Assembly: GCA_963814865.1 (NCBI GenBank)
Contig: CAWFEN010000015.1
Location: forward strand, 186,001 to 250,000
DNA: 64,000 nt
Source: AP-15 sp963814865
GTDB taxonomy: Bacteria; Pseudomonadota; Alphaproteobacteria; ATCC43930; CGMCC-115725
Reading direction: 5' to 3'
Positions 44,793 to 55,234 of the stretch are shown here, piece by piece (the stretch's first letter is position 1; each line of letters starts with the position of its first letter). The notes beneath the pieces were generated by a model, which saw nothing but the letters and a program-made list of their open reading frames with translations, had not been told where the DNA came from and did not search any database. The position numbers were made by a program, and so were the translations under genes.

Positions 44793-45632
44793 ATGCAGCC
44801 GATCTGCGAGCAGCGCACGGCGGGACCGGTATCCCTGCGCCCAAACTCATTCTCCTTCCCGGTCATCTCTTGTTTGCTGGCGTGTCGCGCGAAAACAATT
44901 CGCTGGCATCGCTTCGCTGGCCGCCTCTGCCTCGGGATCGCGCTGCTGTCGGCGCTCGGCGCACATGCTGCTGACGCTGGCACCGCCTCGGCAAGTGCGC
45001 GCGGCGCATTCGAAAGCGGCGATCCGTTCGCCGCGTGGATCGCTGAGGCAGCGCGCCGGTTCGACATTCCGGCGTCCTGGGTTCGCGATGTGATGCGCGT
45101 CGAAAGCCGCGGTGACGCACGCGCCGTGTCGCCCAAAGGCGCCATGGGGCTGATGCAGCTGATGCCCCAGACCTGGGCCGACCTGCGCCTTCGCTACGGT
45201 CTGGGCGGCGACCCGTTCGATCCTCGCGACAACATCTTGGCCGGCGCTGCCTATCTGCGGGAGCTGCACGATCGCTTCGGAGATGCGGGCTTTCTCGCCG
45301 CCTATAACGCCGGCCCGGCGCGCTATCAGGCGTTCCTCGCGACCGGCCGACCGCTGCCCGACGAGACGCGCGCTTACCTCGGCGCGCTTGCTCCGCTGAC
45401 CACCGGCGGCGCCGCCGAGACACGTCGGGCGGTTACGTCGGAGGTGCCATCGTGGGCCGGCGCGCCGCTCATCGTGCCGCTCGCGGCCCATTCTTCGATC
45501 GCACATGGCCCGTCGTCTGCTGTGCAGCACGAGCGCCGATCGGCTGTCGCTCGGGTGGCGGATTTGACCGGCTTCGTGGCGCAGTCGGCCGGCCTGTTTG
45601 TCGCCGTCTCGCATCGAATTTCGACGCCATGA
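44793..45632 (+). CDS. Lytic transglycosylase (SLT family) of the transfer system
   Basis: 279 residues. A signal-like hydrophobic segment (LCLGIALLSALGAHAADAG, about residues 45-63) precedes the SLT domain. AARRFDIPASWVRDVMRVES carries the catalytic Glu in RVES; RGDARAVSPKGAMGLMQLMP and AAYLRELHDRFGDAGFLAAY, NAGPARYQAFLATGRPLP complete the goose-lysozyme-like fold. It opens the cell wall for the mating channel. In canonical elements a DUF736 gene comes next; here 247 bp without a gene separate it from the relaxase. Confidence 0.92.
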   Translation: MQPICEQRTAGPVSLRPNSFSFPVISCLLACRAKTIRWHRFAGRLCLGIALLSALGAHAADAGTASASARGAFESGDPFAAWIAEAARRFDIPASWVRDVMRVESRGDARAVSPKGAMGLMQLMPQTWADLRLRYGLGGDPFDPRDNILAGAAYLRELHDRFGDAGFLAAYNAGPARYQAFLATGRPLPDETRAYLGALAPLTTGGAAETRRAVTSEVPSWAGAPLIVPLAAHSSIAHGPSSAVQHERRSAVARVADLTGFVAQSAGLFVAVSHRISTP

Positions 45633-45879
45633 GCACGGATGCACCGGATCGCGGGTTGGCGGGCAGTGTCGCGCTGTCGGCGGTGATGGGGCGGGTGGGG
45701 TGGAACGCGACCCACGGACGGCAAGATAAAGGCCGTGCCGGCTCTGGCGGTCGTGTGCCGCGGCTGTGCCTGGTTTCAAGGGCTGGCACTTCCCCAACCG
45801 TGCCGGCGCTTCAGCTTGAAACGCGAACCATTTCAACGGCCCAAGAGCCAGCACCCCGTCTTTCACTGGAGCCAAAGGT

Positions 45880-47628
45880 ATGATCACCCGCGACGACGAT
45901 CTGCGCGTCCGGGCCGGTCGCATCGGCCACGGCAACCGCGGTGCCAGGCGCCCGAAGACCTTTGTCGGCGAGGTGATGCGCGCCGCGAAGAAGGCCGGGC
46001 ATACGGGCAGAGGCTTCGGTCGCGCCGCGAGCGGGCGGTCGACGTTCGGGCGTGGCCGGCGGGCGGCGCTGCTCCTCTCGATGCACTCGCCGGGACGGCG
46101 CGTCGTCGTCATGGCGCGCGTCGTCCGCCAGCACGGTAAGCGGTTCCGGTCGGCGCCGCTCGGCAAACACATCACCTACCTGAAGCGCGAGGGCGTCACC
46201 CGCGATGGGGCAAACGCGAGGGTGTTCGACGCGCGCTCCGATGACGCCGACACCAAGGCCTTCGGCGAGCGCTGCGAAAATGACCGTCATCACTTCAGGT
46301 TCACGATCTCTCCCGAGGACGCCGCCCGGATGCAGGATCTGCGGGCCTTCACGCGCGAGCTGATGGCCGACGCCGAGCACGACCTCGGGACGGAGCTCGA
46401 CTGGGTCGCGGTCGATCACTGGAATACCGACAACCCGCATGTCCACATCCTGATCCGCGGCCGTGGCGATGACGGCGAGAACCTCGTCATCAGCCGCGAT
46501 TATATCAGCCGCGGCTTTCGGGCCCGCGCCGCCGAGCGCGTCACCTTGGAGCTGGGGCCACGCAGCGAGATCGAGGTCCGCTCCGCCCTAGAACGCGAAG
46601 TGGAGGCCGAGCGCTGGACCAGCCTCGACCGGGCGCTGCAGGACGTGGCCGACGAGGGAGGAGGTGCTGCGGATCTGCGACCCGGTGCAGGCGGTGAGGA
46701 CCCGGAACTGCGCCGGCTGATGCTCGGCCGCGCGGCGAAGCTGGAGCGCCTCGGCCTGGCCGACAAGTTAGGCTCCGGCTTGTGGACGCTGAAGCCAGGC
46801 ATCGAACAGACGCTGCGCGATCTCGGCATCCGCGGCGACATCATCAAGACGATGCACCGGGCGATGACCGGCGCCGGTCGCGAGCCCGATTTCTCGGAGT
46901 TCGCATTGCACGGCGAGAGACCCACCGTTCCCGTCCTCGGCCGGCTTGTTGCGCGAGGCCTTCTCGACGAGCTGGAGGGTTCGGCTTACGCGATCGTCGA
47001 AGGTGTCGACGGCCGCACACATCATCTTCGGTTCTCCGATCTCGAGATGACGGGCGATGCCGAGCCGGGTGCTGTCGTTGAAGCGCGCTCCTACCAGGAT
47101 GCGAAAGGCCGGCCGCGCCTCGCGCTCGCGACCCGATCGGATCTCTCGATCGAGGCCCAGGTCACCGCGACGGGCGCCACCTGGCTCGACCGGCAGCTCC
47201 TCGCGCGCGAGCCGGCCATAACCGGGGGCAGGTTCGGCGCCGAGGTGCGCGACGCGATGGAGCGCCGGGTCGAGCGCCTCATCGAAGAAGGGCTCGCGCG
47301 CCGGCAGGGACAGCGGATCGTGTTCGCGCGCGACCTCCTCGAAACGCTGCGGCGTCGCGAGCTGGACGAAGCGGTTTCACGGCTTTCGGAGGAAACAGGC
47401 CTACCTCATCAGCCTTCCGGCGAGGGGGAATACGTCTCCGGCGCCTACAGGCAACGCGTCACTCTGGCCTCTGGCCGGTTTGCGATGATCGACGATGGGC
47501 ACGGCTTCCAGCTCGTGCCCTGGCGGCCGGCGCTCGAACAGCAGCTCGGCCGGCACGTCGCCGGCGTCATGATGCCGGGCGGGCGGGTGGATTGGGACTT
47601 CGGCAGGAGTCGAGATCTCGGTTTATAG
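45880..47628 (+). CDS. DUF3363-type relaxase / mobilization nuclease
   Basis: 582 residues, intact. The N-terminal region has GRRVVVMARVVRQHGKRF and GKHITYLKREGVTRDGANAR. The catalytic core has HHFRFTISPEDAARMQDLRA, TRELMADAEHDLGTELDWVA and VDHWNTDNPHVHILIRGRGD, with the HxH metal motif. The DUF3363 C-terminal region includes DKLGSGLWTLKPGIEQTLRD, RLVARGLLDELEGSAYAIVE and ERRVERLIEEGLARRQGQRI. It nicks DNA at oriT and pilots the strand. Some relatives are shorter at the N-terminus, so the first 60 or so residues may be an extension; MARVVRQHG at about 46110 is a possible alternative start. Followed by an unusual DUF6880 gene before traG. Confidence 0.92.
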   Translation: MITRDDDLRVRAGRIGHGNRGARRPKTFVGEVMRAAKKAGHTGRGFGRAASGRSTFGRGRRAALLLSMHSPGRRVVVMARVVRQHGKRFRSAPLGKHITYLKREGVTRDGANARVFDARSDDADTKAFGERCENDRHHFRFTISPEDAARMQDLRAFTRELMADAEHDLGTELDWVAVDHWNTDNPHVHILIRGRGDDGENLVISRDYISRGFRARAAERVTLELGPRSEIEVRSALEREVEAERWTSLDRALQDVADEGGGAADLRPGAGGEDPELRRLMLGRAAKLERLGLADKLGSGLWTLKPGIEQTLRDLGIRGDIIKTMHRAMTGAGREPDFSEFALHGERPTVPVLGRLVARGLLDELEGSAYAIVEGVDGRTHHLRFSDLEMTGDAEPGAVVEARSYQDAKGRPRLALATRSDLSIEAQVTATGATWLDRQLLAREPAITGGRFGAEVRDAMERRVERLIEEGLARRQGQRIVFARDLLETLRRRELDEAVSRLSEETGLPHQPSGEGEYVSGAYRQRVTLASGRFAMIDDGHGFQLVPWRPALEQQLGRHVAGVMMPGGRVDWDFGRSRDLGL

Positions 47629-47673
47629 TCGCAGGTCTATCCCGAGGCGCGGTGCACCGCGCGCAGATTGCCG

Positions 47674-49078
47674 ATGGCGAAATCGAAGCTCCTGACCGTG
47701 GAAGCCCTGGCGCAACTCGGGCCCGAGCGGCTGGCGGCCCTCCTGCTCGACGCGGCGGAGCATGACGCCGCCTTGGCCCGCACCCTGCGGATCGCCATTG
47801 CGAGCGGCAACGGCGCCGCCTCGGTGGCGGCAGAGATCGATGCCGAAATCAAGCGCCTGAAGCGCGGCAGGAGCTTCCTGGATCGGGATCGCGTCGCCGT
47901 CGTTGCACGCGACCTGTCCAGGCTGTGCGGCGCGATCGAGGGTCCGCTCGCCAAAGCCGATCCCGAGATGGCGCTTGAACGTCTGTTCGACGTCATCGAT
48001 CTCGCTCCGAATCTGCTCGACCGCAGCGACGACAGCGACGGGCACATCGGCGAGACGATCCGCGCAGCGTGCACAGCCGCGGCCGAAATCGCCAAACGGG
48101 CGGATTTCGGTCTTCCCGGCCAAGCGCTCGGCCTTTCGCGCCTGGCAGACCTATTTCTGCGACGAATACGGCGTCGCCGACGGGATCATCGCGGACTTCG
48201 CGCGGGCCTTGGATAAGCCGGTGCGTGCGGCACTCCGGTCCTGGACAGAGGCCGGGATCGCGCACCTGCCGGCGCCGACCGATCCCGACTCCGGTGCCGA
48301 ACGCCTGCGCGAATGGAGGTTGATCCGCGCCCTCGCCGACATCGCGGACGCGGAGGGCGATGTCGATGCCTTCTGCGCGGCACAGCAGCGCCTCGGCCCG
48401 CGGGTGCGCGACGACGCCGGCATGGCGCGCCGGCTGCTCGATGCCGGACGCGCCGCTGAAGCGTACGCGATCATCGAAATCGCCGAGCCGAACCCGGCGA
48501 AGAACGAAACCGCGCTGGCCGATCTGAAGATTGCCGCATTGACCGAACTCGGCCGGCACGACGAGGCGCAGGCGCTGCGCTGGGCGGAGTTCACCCGAGG
48601 CTTGCGCGAGGAGCCGCTGCGCGAACTGCTGCGGCGGCTGCCGGATTTTGCCGATGTGGAAAAGGAGCGGGAAGCCCTGTCTTTCGCGGCGGCATATCGC
48701 GATCCGCACCGCGCGCTCGAATTTCTCGCGGCCTGGCCCGATCCGCGCCGCGCCGCTTCCGTCGTCGGGGACCGCCTGGCGGAGATCGACGGGGACGCGT
48801 ACTGGGTCCTCGGGCCTGCCGCAGAACGGCTCGAAGCCAAGGAACCGCTTGCCGCGATCCTGCTCTACCGCAAGATGATCGAATTCGCCCTCGATCGCGC
48901 CCGCTCGAGCCGATACGGACATGCGGCTCGGCATCTGCGCAGCTGCGCCTGGCTCGCGCAGCAGGTCGGTGATTGGCACGGCCATCTTCCGCACGCCGAT
49001 TACGTCCCGGCCCTACGGCGCCGGCATGGGCGCAAGATCGGGTTCTGGAGCCGCTTCGACAGCGGCGAGACCGAGTGA
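47674..49078 (+). CDS. DUF6880-like protein inserted between relaxase and TraG, one frameshift
   Basis: From ATG 47674 (or 47668) the first frame gives LTVEALAQLGPERLAALLLD, AAEHDAALARTLRIAIASGN and VIDLAPNLLDRSDDSDGHIG. An indel near 48140 moves to the frame that reads TYFCDEYGVADGIIADFARA, LREWRLIRALADIADAEGDV, KNETALADLKIAALTELGRH, LYRKMIEFALDRARSSRYGH and RRRHGRKIGFWSRFDSGE. About 468 residues when repaired. The helical, repeat-like sequence resembles DUF6880 proteins, some of which carry SWIM zinc fingers; none is visible here. Function unknown. It is not part of the usual backbone, and a diverged relative's C-terminus lies beside IS6 copy B at 20225-20829. Confidence 0.7.
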
Positions 49079-49223
49079 TCGGCCTCCGGCGGTCACGGCG
49101 GAAAAGCGCGACCCGGTATTTGTGCGACACCGCCCGCCGCAACGCGATCGATCGCCGACCGGCGTTGAATTCCGAAGCCCATGCGCCTCTCTTGAGCGAC
49201 GGCTTGCTCGCTTTGGACTGCAC

Positions 49224-51207
49224 ATGTCCGGGACCAAGATCCTCTGGGGCCAAGTGCTGCTCGTCAGCAGCGTCGTGCTCGCCTTCCTGTGGGCGGCGAC
49301 GGAATGGACGGCATGGCGGCTCGGCTTCCAGCCGCAGCTCGGCCCGGCCTGGTTCGGCATTTTCGGCTGGCCTTTCTACGAGCCGGCGGGGTTCTTCTGG
49401 TGGTGGTTCGCCTATGACGCCTATGCCCACGACATTTTCGTCGAGGGCGGCTTTATCGCGGCATCGGGAGGAGCTTCAGCGTTTGTCGTCGCAGTGACGA
49501 TGTCCGTCTGGCGGGCGCGCGAGGCGAAGCGGATCACGACATACGGGTCGGCGCGCTGGGCCGAAAAGAGGGAGATCCGGCGGGCGAAGCTGCTCAAGCC
49601 GAACGGCGTCATTCTCGGGCGCTGGCAGGATCGCTATCTTCGCCATGATGGTCCCGAGCACGTGCTGTGCTTCGCGCCGACCCGCAGCGGCAAGGGCGTC
49701 GGCCTCGTCGTCCCGACGCTGCTGACCTGGCCCGGGTCGGTAATCGTCCACGACATCAAGGGCGAGAACTGGGCGCTGACATCCGGCTGGCGTGCCCGCT
49801 TCGGGCGCGTGCTCCTGTTCGACCCGACGAATCCGGAGAGTGCGGCCTACAACCCACTCCTCGAGGTTCGCCGCGGCGAGTGGGAGGTACGCGATGTCCA
49901 GAACATCGCCGATGTCCTCGTCGACCCCGAGGGCGCGCTGGAGCGCCGGAACCACTGGGAAAAAACGAGCCACTCGCTGCTGGTCGGCGCCATCCTTCAC
50001 GTGCTTTACGCCGAACCCGACAAGACTCTGGCCGGTGTCGCCAATTTCCTCTCCGACCCCCGGCGCCCGATAGACACGACCTTGGAAGGGATGATGAAGA
50101 CGCCGCATCTCGGGGAGCGCGGCGTCCATCCCGTCGTCGCGAGTGCCGCGCGCGAGCTGCTGAACAAGAGCGCCAACGAACGCTCGGGTGTGCTCTCGAC
50201 CGCGATGTCGTTTCTCGGCCTCTACCGTGATCCTGTGGTGGCCGGCGTGACGCGGCAATGCGACTGGCACATCCGCGACCTCGTCGAAGGCGATAACCCC
50301 GCGACCCTCTACCTCGTCGTGCCGCCTTCGGACATCAGCCGCACCAAGCCGCTTATTCGCCTTCTCCTCAATCAGATCGGACGGCGCTTGACCGAGAAGC
50401 TCGACACGAATCCCCAGCGCCACCGCCTGTTGCTGATGCTCGACGAGTTCCCCGCACTTGGGCGCCTCGACTTCTTTGAGAGCACGCTCGCGTTCATGGC
50501 CGGCTACGGCATCAAGAGCCTCCTTATCGCGCAGTCACTCAATCAGATCGAGAAGGCCTACGGCGCCAATCACTCGATCCTCGACAACTGCCATGTCCGG
50601 GTCAGCTTCGCGACAAACGACGAGCGCACCGCCAAGCGGGTCTCGGACGCGCTCGGCACGGCGACCGAGTTGCGCGCGATGCGCAACTACGCGGGCCATC
50701 GGCTGAGCCCGTGGCTCGGCCATCTAATGGTGTCCCGGCAGGAGACCTCGCGGGCACTGCTGACACCCGGCGAGGTCATGCAGCTTCCGCCGGACGAGGA
50801 GTTGGTCATGATCTCAAGCTGCCCGCCGATCCGAGGCAAGAAGGCCCGGTACTATGAAGACCCGCAGCTGCAGGTGCGCATCTTGCCGCCGCCTACGGCG
50901 ACCGCCGTTGCCACTTCAGACCGCCGCAACCATGGGATCTCAGAAGTCACCGATGACTGGGCGGCTGCGGCTGTGGCTCGATCCGCGAACGGTAAAGCCG
51001 CCGACACGGCCAATTCCGGCATCCGCCGCGAGCCCGAACTGTCCCGGCACGAGGACATCGCGCCGCCGCCACGCCCGGCGGTTCGAAGAGTTCGAGCCGT
51101 TCGAAGATACCGATGACGACGCCCAGCGGGTTCGCGCGATGCAGCGCCAGATGCGGGGGATCGCGCGCCAGGCGGCGCTCGACCCGGCCGACAACCTGGG
51201 TCTTTGA
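49224..51207 (+). CDS. traG: Type IV coupling protein TraG/VirD4, C-terminal frameshift
   Basis: ATG 49224 begins MSGTKILWGQVLLVSSVVLA, the first of two membrane segments (second near FVVAVTMSVW). Walker A lies in FAPTRSGKGVGLVVPTLLTW, Walker B in LLLMLDEFPALGRLDFFEST. Other family blocks are IVHDIKGENWALTSGWRARF, LLNKSANERSGVLSTAMSFL and LLIAQSLNQIEKAYGANHSI. After PPPRPA (about 51080) an indel shifts the frame; the next frame ends FEEFEPFEDTDDDAQRVRAM and LDPADNLGL at 51207. It couples the relaxosome to the mating channel. Its intact ATPase core argues that DNA transfer was functional recently. Confidence 0.92.
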
Positions 51208-51212
51208 GCCTC

Positions 51213-51635
51213 ATGCGCCTCAAGCGCACCTTCCGTTTGCCGCCCGAGTTGGCGAACCGGCTTGCCGATTACGCCTCGCGCAAGCGCGTCCCGCAGGGGC
51301 TCGTCGTCGAGACGGCCCTCGCGTCCTATCTTTCGCCCGATGCGGCCGAGCGCCTCGAGGCGGCGATCGCGCGCCGCCTCGATCGCATGGTGCGGCAGAT
51401 CGAGCGCCTCGATCGTCATGTCACGATCTCGAATGAGGCGATCGCGATCTTCGTGCGCTTCTGGGTGACGAATACCTCGCCCTTGCCAGAAGCAGCGCAA
51501 CCGGCCGCGCAAGCCAAAGCCCGCGAGCGCTATGAAGGATTCCTCGATGCGCTCGTGCGGCGGCTCGCCAGAGGTCGAACGCTCGCCGATGAAGTCTCGG
51601 CCGAGATCGCCGGCGGTCAAGATCGCCCCTGCTGA
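51213..51635 (+). CDS. CopG-like ribbon-helix-helix protein of the transfer operon
   Basis: 140 residues from ATG 51213; a TTG at 51204 would add three residues and overlap the traG stop. The N-terminal RLKRTFRLPPELANRLADYA, then SRKRVPQGLVVETALASYL, form a ribbon-helix-helix. A helical stretch follows (ERLEAAIARRLDRMVRQIER) plus HVTISNEAIAIFVRFWVTNT, the standard tail of CopG-like genes between traG and trbB. Here no trbB follows, and the sequence passes directly into cargo block 2. Confidence 0.87.
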   Translation: MRLKRTFRLPPELANRLADYASRKRVPQGLVVETALASYLSPDAAERLEAAIARRLDRMVRQIERLDRHVTISNEAIAIFVRFWVTNTSPLPEAAQPAAQAKARERYEGFLDALVRRLARGRTLADEVSAEIAGGQDRPC

Positions 51636-51716
51636 CGCCCCCCGAACGCTCTCCTTTCGAGAGTTGTCGGCGTATAGCGGTAATCGCGAAACTTATTCGG
51701 CTCGGGAAAGGGCATG

Positions 51717-52115
51717 TCCAGGGATAAGCGTTCGCTCGATTTGCCGCGATCGGCCTCGACCACCCGCACATCTGGATGCAGGTCGAGTTCAAGCGCGATG
51801 CGGGGGCCGAACTTGTCGCTTTTCATGCCGACGACGACAAATTGGCGAAGCCCTTCTCCGAACGGGTACCCGCAGACAAAGCGCTTCGATGATCCGCGCC
51901 GTATCCTCGAGGACGACGGCATTGCGCTCGTCATCTCGGCCGCGATCCCATGCGAGCAGGCCGCGCTCGGCATTTCGGTCATGCGCCATGGTAAGGACTT
52001 CATGGTCGACAAGCCCGGGATGACCTCGCTCGCACAGCTCGCGGCGGTGAGGGCTGCCGATGTCGAAGGCGAGGTGATCAGCGCTTGGACGCGCGGCATT
52101 TCTGCAGCGCGCTGA
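51717..52115 (+). pseudogene. Gfo/Idh/MocA-type oxidoreductase, N-terminal fragment with frame breaks
   Basis: In shifting frames one reads a Rossmann-like start (IGLDHPHIWMQVEFKRDAGA, ELVAFHADDDKLAKPFSERV) and then ILEDDGIALVISAAIPCEQA, MRHGKDFMVDKPGMTSLAQL. The last is the EKP-type cofactor motif (here DKPG). Catalytic and C-terminal domains are absent; after about 52080 there is no homology. It is a truncated, frameshifted gene at the boundary where trb genes would be expected. Confidence 0.55.
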
Positions 52116-52356
52116 TAACCGCGCGGCGTCCGGAAGGAAAGGCTCCGCGGTGGCGCTGGAGCTCGCCACTCATCGCGGCATGGCTCGTCCGGCCTGGGCT
52201 GGAAATTATAGTTGACCGCCATAACCGCATTGCCGGACCCTCGGCCATGATGATGCGGCTAAGCCCGGCTCGGCGCATGGGCGCTGCCCGGTCGCGACGA
52301 GGGTCGCGCGCGAGAAAAGGTGCCCGGTGCCGCATTTTGTCATGGAGATCTGAACC

Positions 52357-53776
52357 GTGCAGAATACCGACGAGATCTGGCGCCTGGTCGACGCCAAAAA
52401 GGGACCGTTCGAGCAGCTCAGCGACCAAGTCTGGGATACGCCGGAACTGTGCTACACGGAGTTCCGATCTTGCACCGAACACACGGCGCTATTGGAACGG
52501 CAAGGTTTCCGGGTGACGAAGAACGTCGCCGGCATCCCCACTGGCGGTGGTCGGTGAAGCCGGCGAAGGCGGGCCGGTGATCGCCATCCTCGGCGAATAT
52601 GACGCATTGCCAGGCTTGGGTCAGGAATCCGGCGTCGCCGAACCGAAGCCGCTGCCGGGCGACGGTCACGGCCATGGCTGCGGCCACAACCTGCTCGGCG
52701 CGGCGTCCATGCTGGCGGCGACTGCCGTCAAGGACTACCTCGCCGCGCGCGGGATCGGAGGCCGCGTGCGCTACTACGGCTGCCCGGCCGAAGAAGGTGG
52801 TGCGGCCAAAGGCTTTATGGCGCGCGCCGGCGTCTTCAGCGATGTGGACGTGGCCATCTCCTGGCATCCGGCCGCATTCTCCGGCGTCAACGAAGCGATC
52901 TCGCTCGCCAACACCCGCATCGACTTCACCTTCCACGGTCGCGCCGCGCATGCCGCCGCCGCGCCGCATCTCGGCCGCAGCGCGCTCGATGCCGTCGAGC
53001 TGATGAATGTCGGTGTGAACTACATGCGTGAGCATATGCCGTCGGATGCTCGCGTGCATTATGCGCTGCTGGATGCCGGCGGGATTGCCCCCAACGTGGT
53101 GCAGGCGCGCGCCAAGGTGCGCTACCTGATCCGTGCGAGCGATCTGCCGGAACTGACGCGGCTGGTCGAACGGGTGCGCAAGATCGCCCAAGGCGCGGCG
53201 CTTATGACCGAGACCCGAATGGAGTTGCAGGTGGTGAGCGCCGTCTCCAACCTCCTGGCCAACACGCCGCTGGAAAAGGCGATGTACGACCATCTGGTAC
53301 GTCTCGGCCCACCACCGTTCGACGAGGCCGACCGGGCCGAAGCAGCCAAGTTCCAGGCGACGCTCACCGATGAGGATATCGCGTCGGCGTTTCGCCGGGT
53401 CGGCTTGCCGATGCGGCAGGGTGTGCCGCTGTGCGACCAGATCGTGCCGCTGGATGCCAAGAGCGCGCCGATGGTCGGCTCCACTGACGTCGGGGACGTC
53501 AGCTGGGTGGTGCCGACGGTGCAGGCGCGCGGTGCGACCTATGCCATCGGCACGCCGGGCCATTCCTGGCAGCTCACCGCGCAAGGCAAGCTGCCGGCGG
53601 CGCATAAAGGCTTGGCGCACGTTGCCAAGGTGATGGCGGGTACGGCGATCGAGGTGATTCAGGACGAGGTGTTGCTGGCAAGGGCAAAGGCTGACCACCA
53701 GGCGCGTATCAGCCGGAACCCCTATGTCTGCCCGCTGCCGGACGACCTGGAGCCTCCGGTCAAGATGTCGGCGTAA
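52357..53776 (+). CDS. M20 family peptidase, aminobenzoyl-glutamate utilisation protein B (AbgB)-like, one frameshift
   Basis: ATG 52357 gives MQNTDEIWRLVDAKKGPFEQ and LERQGFRVTKNVAGIPT. An indel near 52545 is followed in the next frame by GEGGPVIAILGEYDALPGLG, GHGHGCGHNLLGAASMLAAT, YYGCPAEEGGAAKGFMARAG, and HGRAAHAAAAPHLGRSALDA. Metal ligands (His and Asp of the EYDAL and GHGCGHN motifs, EEGG glutamates) are present. KSAPMVGSTDVGDVSWVVPT and IGTPGHSWQLTAQGKLPAAH are AbgB-typical. About 472 residues repaired. Likely hydrolyses an amide of the p-aminobenzoyl-glutamate type. It is separated from the downstream EthD-like gene by a palindromic repeat. Confidence 0.9.
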
Positions 53777-53862
53777 CCCCCGTCGGCGCGGATTTTTTCA
53801 CGCCGACCGCGGCCGGAATACGGCTTCGGCCGAGTCAGAAGTTCACGGCATAATTTTCGCCT

Positions 53863-53962
53863 GTCATTGCGAGGACCCGCAGGCTTGACCCGCGGGGTCG
53901 AAGCAATCTCGATCCGCCGGTGCGAATCTGGCCCGAGATTGCTTCGCTTCGCTCGCAATGAC
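53863..53962. repeat. Intergenic palindromic (REP-like) repeat
   Basis: Two nested perfect arms: GTCATTGCGAG (53863-53873) with CTCGCAATGAC (53952-53962), and GAAGCAATCTCG (53900-53911) with CGAGATTGCTTC (53934-53945). The motif type, with GAAGCAATC and GCAATGAC arms, is familiar as a dispersed repeat between genes in Rhizobiales. It lies between convergent genes and could act as a transcription stop. Confidence 0.75.
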
Positions 53963-54036
53963 GGCATCGAGTTATTTCGAGAACTTCTGGCTCGGGACGC
54001 CCGCTCTAGCCCCTCAAATCTAGCGCATCCTGGATT

Positions 54037-54687
54037 TTAGGGATTCACCCGTACGTACACCCCGGCGGAGCCCGGCGCATGCGTCATGGCCTGCCGCATG
54101 CGCGGCGAATTGGGCGAGGAATGTTGCTGTTGCTCCTTCCACTCCGGGCTTTCGGGCACGGCCGTACTGGCAAATTCGTAGACCGTGCTGTAGCCGCTGG
54201 TACCCTCGAGGACCCGGTAACGACGAGCGTAGATCACTCCCGGCACCTTGCGGTACCCTGGCACATATTCCCCGCTGTACCAGGCGTTCCACTCCGCATC
54301 GACCTCGGCGGGGACGGACATGCGGCCAATCTGCAACACCGGCGCCATGCCACGCTCCGGCATTTCCAGGCCGTCCGGGTAAATCTGTTCCCCGACAATG
54401 CGTGTCAAATTCTTCCCAATCACGGACGGCGAGACTTTCTGTCCCCACGGCGTCCGCGGCCGCTTGGTAAACGCCGGCGTCTGCATCACCGCCACGCTTT
54501 CCAGTTCATAGCATGCCAGGTACTGCGGGCCACCCTTGACCGCCTCGTAGCGGGCCGCTGATAGAATGCCGGGCACCGACAGCAATTCCGGTAGGTGTTC
54601 CTTGTTATACCACTCGTTGAATTCCTGCACGTGCTGGGCGTCGATATCAACGTACACCATGAAAATCCCGCGACCTTTTTGTGCCAT
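54037..54687 (-). CDS. EthD/dimeric alpha-beta barrel protein with two tandem domains
   Basis: 216 residues from ATG 54687, preceded by AGGAG. Two ferredoxin-like halves can be seen: FMVYVDIDAQHVQEFNEWYN, EHLPELLSVPGILSAARYEA and YLACYELESVAVMQTPAF; then RMSVPAEVDAEWNAWYSGEY, VPGYRKVPGVIYARRYRVLE and YSTVYEFASTAV. The repeated N-x-W-Y...H/Y-x-P-x-x-x-x-V-P-G-I motif is typical of EthD-like and DUF4286-like barrels. They usually help degradative pathways or act as small oxygenases/decarboxylases. It is divergent from the monooxygenase gene at 55235. No frame break. Confidence 0.75.
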   Translation of the reverse strand: MAQKGRGIFMVYVDIDAQHVQEFNEWYNKEHLPELLSVPGILSAARYEAVKGGPQYLACYELESVAVMQTPAFTKRPRTPWGQKVSPSVIGKNLTRIVGEQIYPDGLEMPERGMAPVLQIGRMSVPAEVDAEWNAWYSGEYVPGYRKVPGVIYARRYRVLEGTSGYSTVYEFASTAVPESPEWKEQQQHSSPNSPRMRQAMTHAPGSAGVYVRVNP

Positions 54688-55234
54688 ATGTCCGTCTCCT
54701 CCGTGAACCGTAGCCGCCATCGTTTTGCCTCGTCTCGGTGGCACCCAGTCCTCACGCCTGGAGTCCAGGAGAGAACACGAGACACCAACTGGGGAGCCAT
54801 CTTAGCCGACATTCCCCAGATTCCCGGGCTGTTGCGCGCGATCATCCCCCTCATCGAGGCACACTGCAATGAAGTTCGGACGCAACACCGCCGCTGTCGT
54901 GCCAGAGCGGGCGAGAGGGCCGGATTGGGGGCATGGGCTGCCGGCCAATCACCCGCCGGGAGGGTCCGCGGGATCAGATAGGCGACGGTCGCCGGGGTCC
55001 TCTGCGGCGACGGCTGCGCGCCGATCGCGGACCCTCGGCCTACCATACCGACGCAGGCAAACCGCTGTCTTTCAGCGCGGCGGGGCCAGTCAACCGCCGA
55101 TGGTGGCGCCTGCCGGGTATGCAAACGCGCGATTTGCGGTTGCTCAAACCGCTCAAGACAGCAACCGTGGCGGCGACACCGCTGGCAATCTGGTGAATGT
55201 CGGATAAGACCGCGTTCAGGGAAGGCCCCATTCG
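54688..55234. other. Divergent intergenic region, nothing recognised
   Basis: 547 bp between the EthD-like and monooxygenase genes. No frame on either strand has recognisable protein. It should contain both divergent promoters; I could not identify a convincing operator. Confidence 0.4.
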
